The notes under the pieces were generated by a model. That model was given only the letters and a program-made list of their open reading frames with translations. It searched no databases and had not been told where the DNA came from. This document shows, in pieces, positions 23,761-31,268 of a stretch of 47,187 bases of DNA. Each line of letters begins with the position of its first letter. Within the stretch, counting starts at the first letter, position 1. The position numbers and the translations under genes were made by a program. Location: NCBI GenBank assembly GCA_017443345.1, contig JAFSNR010000154.1:1-47187 (forward strand). Reading direction: 5' to 3'. The stretch is from Prevotella sp. GTDB lineage: Bacteria > Bacteroidota > Bacteroidia > Bacteroidales > Bacteroidaceae.

Positions 23761-24264
23761 ATGGACTTTGACAGACTTTCTGATGCCATCAACACGGCGG
23801 TTGACGGGTTTGAGGATGCCGTCCTCGCATGCCTGGAGACGAACAAAGGTGTTGTGGATGACATTGTGCATGAGCAGCTGTACAGCGGTGTGGACGGCAA
23901 TAATGATTACCTGTCGCCCACGTATGACGATGACCCGTACTTCAAGACACCAGCGCACAGCAAGTGGTACAAGGACTGGAAGGAACGGATTACGCCGCCG
24001 ATTCAGGGTGAGATGCTGTTCCTGCCTCCAAGACCCGTTGAGGTGCCGAACTTGTTCATCATCGGCACGTTCTATGACAGCATCAGGACGGAGCGGACGG
24101 CGAACAGCCTCCACGTGTTTACGGGTGGGTTTCGTGACGGTCCTTTAATTGAGAAGAAGTATGGCGAGTCCATCTTCATGATTGGCATGGCTGGAAAGGA
24201 ATACTTCAATGAGCATTTCTTGAGGGATTGGATATTGAACTATTGGAAACTTTGTGGGCTATGA
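23761..24264 (+). CDS. Conserved tail-region protein, unknown
   Basis: 167 residues. MDFDRLSDAINTAVDGFEDA, an acidic segment with DYLSPTYDDDPYF and then VPNLFIIGTFYDSIRTER form a pattern found in Bacteroidales phages just before the tape measure. It is probably a tail completion or assembly protein. It overlaps the following start by an ATGA. Confidence 0.55.
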   Translation: MDFDRLSDAINTAVDGFEDAVLACLETNKGVVDDIVHEQLYSGVDGNNDYLSPTYDDDPYFKTPAHSKWYKDWKERITPPIQGEMLFLPPRPVEVPNLFIIGTFYDSIRTERTANSLHVFTGGFRDGPLIEKKYGESIFMIGMAGKEYFNEHFLRDWILNYWKLCGL

Positions 24265-24449
24265 GTTGTGCATGTGAGAGAAAGAAGGTGATGGGCGATT
24301 TGGAGAGGGTGAGCGGTCTTGCGAGAAAGGCTGCGATGTTGCTTGAAAAGATACAGGCGGTATATGTGAGGCATGACGGGACGTATGCGTTCTGTGGTGT
24401 GGATGAGCTGAGTGGTGAGGATGTGGTGGAGTATCGTCATTGGCTATGA
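24261..24449 (+). CDS. Small protein before the tape measure
   Basis: 62 residues from the ATG overlapping the previous stop; the frame opens earlier at 24228 inside the neighbour. MSCACERKKVMGDLERVSGL and a short beta pattern ending VEYRHWL. Position suggests a tail-assembly accessory; no family is recognised. Confidence 0.5.
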   Translation: MSCACERKKVMGDLERVSGLARKAAMLLEKIQAVYVRHDGTYAFCGVDELSGEDVVEYRHWL

Positions 24450-24516
24450 TGATGGCAGGGGCAAACCCAGCCACACGAGACCGAAAAGGAGAAAACAATT
24501 CTAAAAACGATATATT

Positions 24517-27500
24517 ATGGCAGACATAAGAATTACTGACTTGGTGGATCCGCAAGCGATTGAGGACTTGCGGACGGTGAAAAATGAGGTGGACAATGTT
24601 CGCTCTGCTTTCCTTGATGCCGCCAAGGTGATGGTTGAAGCCATCAAGATTAAAGTTGAAGTTGTTGGCGACATCGACAAAATCAACAATCTTGTTGCTG
24701 GCGGTTTGAAGAAGGCTGAGGAGGCGACGGCACAGCTGAACAGTGCCGTTGACCAGCAGCGTCAGATTATCGGTCAGACGACCAATGTCATCAGCAGGGA
24801 ACTCGCAGAGATTGAGAAAGAGAACAAGGCGAAGCGTGCTGCGTTCAATCAAGATAAGAGCATGCTTGATGTGGCCAAGAGCATCATCGGCACGAGGGAC
24901 GAGAACATCGAGCGTCTGATTAAGGAAAAGAAGCGGATGAAAGACTTGAAGGATGAGCAGAAGCAGCTGGATGATGCCGTGAAGAAGGGTGCGATGACCG
25001 AGCAGCAGGTATTTGAACGCCGTGTTGAGATAGAGAAACAGCGCGAACTGGCGAAGACTTCTATATCAGAGCTGAGAAAAGTGCTGAACAACCAGAACAA
25101 GGAACTGGTTGCTGCAGAGGGTAGTTCTCGGCAGTTGTCCTTGCAGCTGGAGCAGTTGAAGATGGCTCACAGGCAGATGACGGATGAGGAACAAAAAAGT
25201 CCAATAGGTAAGGCGTTGCTTGATGAGATTCAGAAGATGGATGCCCATCTGAAGGACTTGGATGCCGACATGGGCGAGTTCCATCGCAACATTGGCAACT
25301 ATGCGATAGCTGCAGGTGACTATGTTGACGTGATGCTGAATGCAGTCGGCGTGAACGGCAAGTTCGGCAGTTCGCTGAAGATGCTGGCCACAGAAGGCGG
25401 TGGCGACATCCTTGCAGGGCTGACGACGAAGGTGAAGGCTTTCGGTACCACGCTTCTCGGTTTCCTTGCCAATCCTGCCGTGCTTGCCATCCTCGGCATT
25501 GGTGGAACAGTCGCGGCCTTCAAGTGGTGGTATGACTATAACAAGGGATTGATGGAGGCAACGAGGCTGACGAGGGAGTTTCTGGGCGTGAGTGGGGATG
25601 AGCTTGTCGATGTCAGAAGTGAGATTCAGGCAGTGGCTGATGAGTGGGGCAAGGACTACAAGGATGTGCTCTCCGCTGTCGATATACTGATGCAGCAGTA
25701 TGGCATTGACAGCCGTGAGGCGTTGGATATCGTCCGTGGTGGGTTCCAAGCTGGCGCAGATCTGTCGGGGAACATGCTGAGCAACATGGAGCGGTATGCC
25801 CCCATCTTTAGGGATATGGGTCTTGAGGGCAATAAGTTGGCAGCGGTCCTGGCACAGACTCGTAGCGGCATCTTCAATGAGCAGGGCTTGCAGATGATGC
25901 AGATGGCTACTGAACGATTGAGAAGGATGAGTTCAAGCACTAAAAAGTCGCTTGAAGAAATTGGTATCAGTACGGATGAATGGAATGAGAAGCTGATTAA
26001 AGGTGAGGCTAACTTCTTTGATTATCTTCAAGAGGTTAGCAAGAAAATTAGTGAGTTGCCTGCAGAAAGTAATGAGGTCGGAAATGCTTTGAAAGATGTT
26101 TTTGGGCGCAATGGTGCCGCTGGTGGTATGGAACTCGTGAAGTATTTTGGCGATATGACCACGAGCCTTGAAGAGATGAAGAAGGTGACAGGCGAGGTTG
26201 GAGAACTTCATGACCAGCACATAGAGAAGATGAAGGAGCTGAACAAGAGAGTGGCAGATTTGTTTGATGTGACAGATGACGGATTCGAGGAAGCGACACT
26301 TGCAGGTAAGAACTTCTTGACGGATGTGCTGATAAAGGTCGTCGGATATGCCCAAAAGGTTGTACACTGGTTCCAGGACTGGTATGGAGAGAGTGTCGAG
26401 TTGAGAGGTGTGGTGCAGTTCCTGTCATTTGAGTTTCAGGCTTTATGGCTCAACATCAAGACAGGTGTCATCAATACTGTGTCGCTGTTTGAGGGGATGG
26501 CCAAGACCATCCGTGCGGTGATGGACTTCGACACGTTGAAAGACTCCCCAAAAGAGTATCTGGAGAATCTGTCGAAAGTGCAGGGTGATACGTTGAGGAA
26601 GATGAAGGATAATACGGTGAGTGCTTTCAATGACTTGAAGGAGATTGGGAAACGGTCGATTTACAACACGCTTGTCGCTCCAAAGAGAGGGGGAACAGAT
26701 GAAGTTTCGGCAGTGCCGCAACAAGATGGTAAGAATGGGAAAGATGGCAATGGTGGTGATGACGATAAGGATGGTGACGATGACAAGAAAAAGCCAAGTG
26801 GAGCTTCATCCGTGAGCAAGGAGGCTGAGGCGAAGAATCATGAAGAGGTACGTGAAATCATCATCGAGGCCACAAAGAAGACCATTGCCGAAAGATTGAA
26901 GCTGGTGGAGGAAGGCAGTGAGGAGGAGATGAAGCTTTCCGCCCAGTATGCGGAGGCAGAAATGGCATCCGTCGTTGCCGCTGCGCGTCGGAACTTTGAC
27001 AAGCAGAAGGGTGAACTGGATGCGAGCCTCGCCCAGCGGAAAATCAGTGAAGAAGAGTATGCCAAGGGCGTTGAAGTTCTGAATGAGGAGATGATGGCTG
27101 CCGAACTTGCCGCAGAGCATGAGAAGAACGATGCTGTCAGTGAGGCGAGAAAGAAGTTTGCCAATGCTGAAATAGGTCGAATCAGCGAGTTCTATGCCGT
27201 GCAGAAGTCGTTGAGGGATACCGCATACGTGGAAGAAGTGACAGCCATCGAACAGCAGTATGCCGAGGGCCTCATCACGAAGGAGGAATACGAGCGTACA
27301 CTGTATGAAGCCAAGGTGAGATATGAACAGGCTTCGGCTCTTGCTGTGATTGAGTCGCTGGAGAAGCAACTATCTGTTGAGGAGATGACTGACGATGACA
27401 GAGAGAAGGCGATGCGTGAACTGGCGAAGGCGAGGGTTGACTTGGCAAAGCAGGAGGCAGACGAGGTTATAGCTGCCATGGAGCGAGAGAAGAAGGCTGA

Positions 27501-28344
27501 TGACGAGCTTGCGAAGAAGCGTCAGCAGAACATGAAGGAGTGGTTGCAGACGGCGAGTCAGGCGATAGGAAAGATTAACGGTTTGATGGGTACACTGTAT
27601 GACGGTCAGATTCAGAAGATAGAAGAGGAAAGGGAGGTTCATCAGGCGCACTATGACGAAGAGGTGGCGCGTATAGAGTCTTTAGCTGAACGTGGTGCCA
27701 TCTCCACGGAGGAAGCAGAGGCACGGAAAGCTGCAGCGGAGAAGAGACGTGCGGAGAAGGAGGAAGAACTGGAACGAAAGAAAACAGATATCGCCTATAA
27801 GAAAGCGGTGTGGGAGAAAGCCACCAGTGTCGCAGAGGCGAGCATCGCCACAGCCGTTGCCATCACAGAGGCGTTGAAGACCGGCCCGTGGATGGCGGCC
27901 ATTGTTGCCGCTATGGGTGCCATCCAGATTGCCACCATTCTTGCAACTCCTATCAAAGCGTATGCGAAAGGTACTGGCGAGAAGGGACATGATGGCGGTC
28001 TTGCCATGGTCGGTGATGGTGGAAAGCGTGAGGTTGTCGTGATAGGCAACTCTGCATGGCTGACTCCAGACAAGCCCGTGGTGGTCGATTTGCCGAAGGG
28101 CGCAGTGGTGTATCCAGATGTGGATGAATGGAAGATGGAGTTGCCACTTAGCGGAAACCTGCATCAGGCAGAGATGGCTGCGATTGTATCTCAGCAAGCC
28201 GAGCCGAAGATGCTTGTGGTGAACGATTACAAGCGTCTGGAGAAGAAGATGGACGAACGGAACAGACTGGCGAGGATGTCCTTGAAGTTGCAGGCAGAGG
28301 CGGCATATAGGGCAGAGTTCGCACAATATAGGAGGGACTGCTGA
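24517..28344 (+). CDS. Tape measure protein
   Basis: 1275 residues, the length-determining rod of the tail. It is mainly helical and coiled coil: Lys/Glu/Asp-rich N-terminal 300 residues, then a hydrophobic stretch at ~311-340 (LLGFLANPAVLAILGIGGTV) and a region typical of TMP domains (LREVSDEL-like, residues ~350-560). A low-complexity acidic linker lies near residue 745 (GDDDKDGDDDKKK), followed by long coiled coils. A second hydrophobic segment at ~1110-1145 precedes a glycine-containing end (GLAMVGDGGKREVVVIG...LPKGAVVYPD). The hydrophobic parts may insert into the host membrane during DNA entry. Confidence 0.93.
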   Translation: MADIRITDLVDPQAIEDLRTVKNEVDNVRSAFLDAAKVMVEAIKIKVEVVGDIDKINNLVAGGLKKAEEATAQLNSAVDQQRQIIGQTTNVISRELAEIEKENKAKRAAFNQDKSMLDVAKSIIGTRDENIERLIKEKKRMKDLKDEQKQLDDAVKKGAMTEQQVFERRVEIEKQRELAKTSISELRKVLNNQNKELVAAEGSSRQLSLQLEQLKMAHRQMTDEEQKSPIGKALLDEIQKMDAHLKDLDADMGEFHRNIGNYAIAAGDYVDVMLNAVGVNGKFGSSLKMLATEGGGDILAGLTTKVKAFGTTLLGFLANPAVLAILGIGGTVAAFKWWYDYNKGLMEATRLTREFLGVSGDELVDVRSEIQAVADEWGKDYKDVLSAVDILMQQYGIDSREALDIVRGGFQAGADLSGNMLSNMERYAPIFRDMGLEGNKLAAVLAQTRSGIFNEQGLQMMQMATERLRRMSSSTKKSLEEIGISTDEWNEKLIKGEANFFDYLQEVSKKISELPAESNEVGNALKDVFGRNGAAGGMELVKYFGDMTTSLEEMKKVTGEVGELHDQHIEKMKELNKRVADLFDVTDDGFEEATLAGKNFLTDVLIKVVGYAQKVVHWFQDWYGESVELRGVVQFLSFEFQALWLNIKTGVINTVSLFEGMAKTIRAVMDFDTLKDSPKEYLENLSKVQGDTLRKMKDNTVSAFNDLKEIGKRSIYNTLVAPKRGGTDEVSAVPQQDGKNGKDGNGGDDDKDGDDDKKKPSGASSVSKEAEAKNHEEVREIIIEATKKTIAERLKLVEEGSEEEMKLSAQYAEAEMASVVAAARRNFDKQKGELDASLAQRKISEEEYAKGVEVLNEEMMAAELAAEHEKNDAVSEARKKFANAEIGRISEFYAVQKSLRDTAYVEEVTAIEQQYAEGLITKEEYERTLYEAKVRYEQASALAVIESLEKQLSVEEMTDDDREKAMRELAKARVDLAKQEADEVIAAMEREKKADDELAKKRQQNMKEWLQTASQAIGKINGLMGTLYDGQIQKIEEEREVHQAHYDEEVARIESLAERGAISTEEAEARKAAAEKRRAEKEEELERKKTDIAYKKAVWEKATSVAEASIATAVAITEALKTGPWMAAIVAAMGAIQIATILATPIKAYAKGTGEKGHDGGLAMVGDGGKREVVVIGNSAWLTPDKPVVVDLPKGAVVYPDVDEWKMELPLSGNLHQAEMAAIVSQQAEPKMLVVNDYKRLEKKMDERNRLARMSLKLQAEAAYRAEFAQYRRDC

Positions 28345-28952
28345 TGAAAGAAAAGACTGTAAGGCTGGACGAGTTGTGTCTTGCGGAGTTCATAGACATT
28401 GCCTGTGATGAGTATGGCGGCTTGGCTGAACGTGTCGGGTTGCCAGCCTCATCGGAGGCTGTGCAGAAGCTCGCATCAAGCCTCATCGTTGCGTATCGTG
28501 GTGTAGCTGACCCTGTCGGCATGAGGATGTTTGTGAATGAGCATGGTGCTGAAGCGAAAGACAGGGCGAGGATTGTGATGTACTGCTTGATGAAGGCATT
28601 GGTTGACAATGGTGAGCCAGATGATGTGAAGGAGGTCAGGAGAGTACTTGTTGAGGATATCGGTCGAAGCCGTTGCGGACGCATGACCGTGGAGGAATTG
28701 TCTGCGTTCCTCGGTAAGGAGTTGAAGGGTGTGGAGTTCTCCGTGGAGAGGAGGAAGGCGAAGAGGGAAGCCTCAACGGGCGGACAGCGTTCTCCTGATG
28801 ATGTGCGCCTTGGTTTCGATGCCGAGATTGCCTGTGTGATGAGCCATTACAAGATGAGCATCGACACAAGGGTCGTGAGTGCAAGCGTGTACGCCAATCT
28901 CGTGAAGAATGCGGTTGAAGAGGTGAAGAGAAAACGGAGTGTGAAAAAATAG
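28344..28952 (+). CDS. Tail-region protein, unknown
   Basis: 202 residues, ATG overlapping the tape-measure stop. Helical, with EKTVRLDELCLAEFIDIACD and VRRVLVEDIGRSRCGRMTVE, a basic linker and a C-terminal helical segment. It belongs to the tail assembly operon by position. No catalytic motif. It is the last gene before the inserted island. Confidence 0.5.
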   Translation: MKEKTVRLDELCLAEFIDIACDEYGGLAERVGLPASSEAVQKLASSLIVAYRGVADPVGMRMFVNEHGAEAKDRARIVMYCLMKALVDNGEPDDVKEVRRVLVEDIGRSRCGRMTVEELSAFLGKELKGVEFSVERRKAKREASTGGQRSPDDVRLGFDAEIACVMSHYKMSIDTRVVSASVYANLVKNAVEEVKRKRSVKK

Positions 28953-28985
28953 TGTTTCATAGTATTTAATTTAGGTTAGTTTGTA

Positions 28986-29016
28986 CCACTGCGCTGGGAA
29001 GTGCGGTGGCGTTTTT
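28986..29016 (+). terminator. Terminator of the head/tail operon
   Basis: CCACTGCGC pairs with GTGCGGTGG across a TGGGAA loop (two G-T wobbles), followed by CGTTTTTA. It closes the long head-tail transcript before the HicAB island. Confidence 0.8.
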
Positions 29017-29086
29017 ATGTTTTGATTTTTGCCGTTTGGGGGGTCAAAAGGTGGTCAAAAAAACGATGAAATGTTAAAAATTAAAA

Positions 29087-29144
29087 TATATAACAAAAAA
29101 GTTATATAAATGTTTGTTAGTTTCACGAAAAAGCCGTAACTTTG
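29087..29144 (+). promoter_or_regulatory. hicAB promoter with adjoining inverted-repeat operator
   Basis: A textbook Bacteroides promoter: TTTG at 29113-29116, 20 bp, TAACTTTG at 29137-29144. Just upstream is a perfect 8-bp inverted repeat, TATATAAC (29087-29094) and GTTATATA (29101-29108), with a 6-base spacer. By analogy with toxin-antitoxin autoregulation it is a likely HicB binding site. Nearby GGTCAAAA is repeated twice (about 29040-29060). Confidence 0.72.
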
Positions 29145-29194
29145 TAGTGTCTTAAAAATAAAGGAAGTATTAACCACTTAAACCCCATTCGAAA

Positions 29195-29377
29195 ATGAAT
29201 TGGAACGAAATGAAAAGATTAGCCATCTCAAAAGGCTACGAGTTCGTAAGACATGGTTCGAGACATGACATCTACAGACACCCAGTCAAAAAGGACATCT
29301 TACAGATTGAAAGACATTGGTCACAAGAAGTTAGACCGAAATTGATGAAGAAGATTCTAAGTCAGATAGGCAAATAG
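29195..29377 (+). CDS. hicA: HicA-family mRNA interferase toxin
   Basis: 60 residues, typical length. The double-stranded-RNA-binding-like fold is visible as MNWNEMKRLAISKGYEFVRH, GSRHDIYRHP (the GS-H region carrying the catalytic His) and the end VRPKLMKKILSQIGK. HicA cleaves mRNA and is neutralised by HicB, encoded next. Toxin-first order is standard for HicAB. In a phage this pair may stabilise a lysogen or block other phages. Confidence 0.9.
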   Translation: MNWNEMKRLAISKGYEFVRHGSRHDIYRHPVKKDILQIERHWSQEVRPKLMKKILSQIGK

Positions 29378-29388
29378 CCTATCTGACT
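29360..29388 (+). other. Perfect 12-bp hairpin over the hicA stop codon
   Basis: AGTCAGATAGGC, loop AAATA, GCCTATCTGACT. The stop codon of hicA lies in the hairpin and hicB starts 42 bases later. No U-run follows, so it is not a classic terminator. It could slow decay of, or cut, the transcript and so set the toxin-to-antitoxin ratio. Confidence 0.75.
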
Positions 29389-29430
29389 ACCCCAAAAATA
29401 AAGATTGTCAAACCTAAATTATTGAGAATT

Positions 29431-29829
29431 ATGTTAGTAGCAATAGAAAAACAGAGCGATGGGACTTACATCGCATACAACAAGGAGAGCGAAGATTTCA
29501 CCGCTCTCGGATCTGGTGACACCATCGCTGAGGCAAAGGAGGATTTCTTCAACAGCATAGAGGAAATGAAGGAGGTCTATCAGGAAAGCGGAGATGAAGT
29601 GCCAGCTGCCATGATGGAGAAGCCCACCTTCAAGTTTGACCTCGCATCCTTCTTTGAGTATTACTCTTTCATCAACGTGACTGCATTCGCCAAGATGATA
29701 GGCATAAACGGCTCTTTGATGCGCCAGTACAAGAAGGGCAACACCTATATATCAGATGCCCAGTTGCAGAAGATACAGACTTTCGTGAACAACATGGGCA
29801 CGGATTTTCAAGGTTTGCGCCTTGTGTGA
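29431..29829 (+). CDS. hicB: HicB-family antitoxin with DNA-binding C-terminus
   Basis: 132 residues. The N-terminal partial RNase H fold reads VAIEKQSDGTYIAYNKES, then GSGDTIAEAKEDFFNSIEEM. The C-terminal part (FINVTAFAKMIGINGSLMRQ, YKKGNTYISDAQLQKIQTF) is a helix-turn-helix of the Xre type. HicB binds HicA and represses its own promoter. ATG 29431 is chosen; a TTG three codons earlier is unlikely. Confidence 0.9.
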   Translation: MLVAIEKQSDGTYIAYNKESEDFTALGSGDTIAEAKEDFFNSIEEMKEVYQESGDEVPAAMMEKPTFKFDLASFFEYYSFINVTAFAKMIGINGSLMRQYKKGNTYISDAQLQKIQTFVNNMGTDFQGLRLV

Positions 29830-29887
29830 AATGGGGGTGCAGTCCAGTTCCTGCACTACTTCCTTTATTTTAAGACAACTGACTGGA

Positions 29888-29918
29888 AGCCTCGGCACAT
29901 TGCGTGTCGGGGCTTTTT
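29888..29918 (+). terminator. Terminator after hicB
   Basis: AGCCTCGGCAC pairs with GTGTCGGGGCT over 11 positions (two wobbles) across ATTGC, followed by TTTTTG. It separates hicAB from the convergent sigma-factor gene. Confidence 0.82.
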
Positions 29919-29923
29919 GTTTG

Positions 29924-30397
29924 TTAGGGATGCAGTTCCTGCTTGAGGATTCTGCGCCCTTCGTGGATGCGTCGCTGGATTGTTCCGAGTGGGATGTGGA
30001 GGGAATCGGCTATCTCCTGGTATGAGTAGCCGAGTGCGTACATGATGACGGGGCGGATGCAGACGCTTCGTGTTGAAGCTTGACGGACACGCTGAATGAC
30101 CTGCTTGGCACGGATTAGGGCATCGGCATTTGCGTGTGTGGTCGGTTCCTTTGTCGGGAAATCTTCGACGAGCACGGAGAACTTGTTTCGGTTGTACTGG
30201 TTGATGTAGATGTTCTGCATGACCTTGTAGGCGAGGCTTCTGAATGCGTGGCCCTCGTCAAATCTATCCCGTGTCTGCCATAGTCTGAGGATGGTGTCAC
30301 TTACAAGGTCTTGGATGTCATCCTCTCCCTTGCAGTATCGTCCAGCCATCTTTCTGAGCCATGGAAGTTGGCTGATGAGTTCACTCGCGAAGTCCAT
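29924..30397 (-). CDS. ECF-like RNA polymerase sigma factor
   Basis: 157 residues, on the minus strand and one of only two such genes in the window. Region 2 is visible as DDIQDLVSDTILRLWQTRDR and AFRSLAYKVMQNIYINQYNR, and region 4 as YALGYSYQEIADSLHIPLGT followed by RRIHEGRRILKQ, the HTH that reads the -35 region. ECF factors redirect RNA polymerase to special promoters. In a phage it may switch on the repeated promoter-like elements of this genome; that link is inference. Its start overlaps the gene upstream by 17 bases. Confidence 0.9.
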   Translation of the reverse strand: MDFASELISQLPWLRKMAGRYCKGEDDIQDLVSDTILRLWQTRDRFDEGHAFRSLAYKVMQNIYINQYNRNKFSVLVEDFPTKEPTTHANADALIRAKQVIQRVRQASTRSVCIRPVIMYALGYSYQEIADSLHIPLGTIQRRIHEGRRILKQELHP

Positions 30398-30599
30398 CGT
30401 TGTTGGCTTGTGATGTCCGTTCTCTCTCGATGCGGCTCATTTCCCTCATCCGCATGGCTTCCTGCCTCATGGTGTCGATGAGGCTGTCCACGACTTGCCC
30501 CCTCACCATCCTGTTGAGTTTGGTGAGGAGTGCTGTCATTCTGTCGCATTTCCGCTCAATTCTCTTGAGCTGGCTGGTAATGTTCTTTTTCGGTTTCAT
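30381..30599 (-). CDS. Small coiled-coil protein coupled to the sigma factor
   Basis: 72 residues, highly charged and helical (KRIERKCDRMTALLTKLNRM, then TMRQEAMRMREMSRIERERT). It is transcribed just before the sigma gene and overlaps its start, so the two are co-translated. It might be an anti-sigma or a sigma partner. No membrane helix and no zinc anti-sigma motif (HxxxCxxC) is visible. Confidence 0.6.
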   Translation of the reverse strand: MKPKKNITSQLKRIERKCDRMTALLTKLNRMVRGQVVDSLIDTMRQEAMRMREMSRIERERTSQANNDGLRE

Positions 30600-30680
30600 A
30601 AAGGTGTTAATTTAGGAGTTGTTTGGGATTTTGATTACAAATAAGGCTTTGTGTTTGTTCGGTGGACATGCAATCTGTAC

Positions 30681-30765
30681 AAAATGTCAGCAAATGTTAA
30701 GGTGTTAAAATGGTGAAGTTTCTGTTTGTTTATCTCGCTAAAAATGAAGAACTTTACCGTAGAAA
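30681..30765 (+). promoter_or_regulatory. Repeated promoter-like element, copy E
   Basis: Fifth copy and closest to the consensus with copy A: GTCA and GTTA (second at 30696) 10 bp apart, TTTG at 30725-30728, 20 bp, GAACTTTA at 30749-30756. It lies between the divergent sigma-factor pair and the gene at 30802, whose leader begins soon after. Confidence 0.6.
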
Positions 30766-30801
30766 TCATTCAAAGAATTGTCGAACTTAAAAAATGAGAT
30801 T

Positions 30802-31131
30802 ATGAAACGGAAAAATTTCAGAATGAGAGTGATGAAGTATGCGCACCAACTCGTTGAGAAGAACTTTGGAAGTTGGAGCGAGTGTCTGAAACAAGCGTGG
30901 GTGCTGTACAGACTGGCTTCACGGATGCGTGAAGAAGTGGTTTCTTTCCTTTACCGCAAGACAAACGGGCAGTTCCGCCATGCTTTCGGCACACTGAAAG
31001 GTTTGCCATCAGGAGCGAGTCTGAACGGCAAGCGGTTGACTAAGCCGAGCTACAAGACCATGGCTTATTGGGATGTGAAGAAGGAGGGGATGCGATGCTT
31101 CAGAGTTGACAAGCTGATTGCTGTCTATTGA
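30802..31131 (+). CDS. SH3-like (DUF2693-like) protein
   Basis: 109 residues from the ATG at 30802. The helical part (KYAHQLVEKNFGSWSECLKQ, AWVLYRLASRMREEVVSF) precedes a beta part (YRKTNGQFRHAFGTLKGLP) and the end YWDVKKEGMRCFRVDKLIAVY. This architecture is frequent in Bacteroidales phages and plasmids (DUF2693-like), with no proven function. It is driven by repeated element E, so it is expected with the early genes although it lies among the tail genes. Confidence 0.65.
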   Translation: MKRKNFRMRVMKYAHQLVEKNFGSWSECLKQAWVLYRLASRMREEVVSFLYRKTNGQFRHAFGTLKGLPSGASLNGKRLTKPSYKTMAYWDVKKEGMRCFRVDKLIAVY

Positions 31132-31240
31132 AAAAAGTCGGGTGTGGCGGTTTGGGGTAAGTACGTGAAAAAGAAAGATTTGCGAAAGTAGGGTGTTTTC
31201 AGGATTGGGGCTATGTGGTAGTTCCAATCCTTTGTGTTCG

Positions 31241-31248
31241 TATCTTTG
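31241..31248 (+). promoter_or_regulatory. -7-like box before the distal tail operon
   Basis: TATCTTTG fits TAnnTTTG and lies 20 bases before the start of the tail protein at 31269. No good TTTG is seen 20 bp further upstream. It follows the HicAB/sigma island, and a new promoter is needed here because terminators precede it. Confidence 0.5.
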
Positions 31249-31268
31249 CAACATAAGGAGAAATTTTT

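Noticed and set aside
1654-30796. Short peptides beginning MVKFLF...NEELY in each repeated element
   Set aside because: The frames look alike, but changes fall in the spacer at all codon positions while the boxes and the 20-bp distance are fixed, and lengths and ends differ. DNA-level conservation explains it better.
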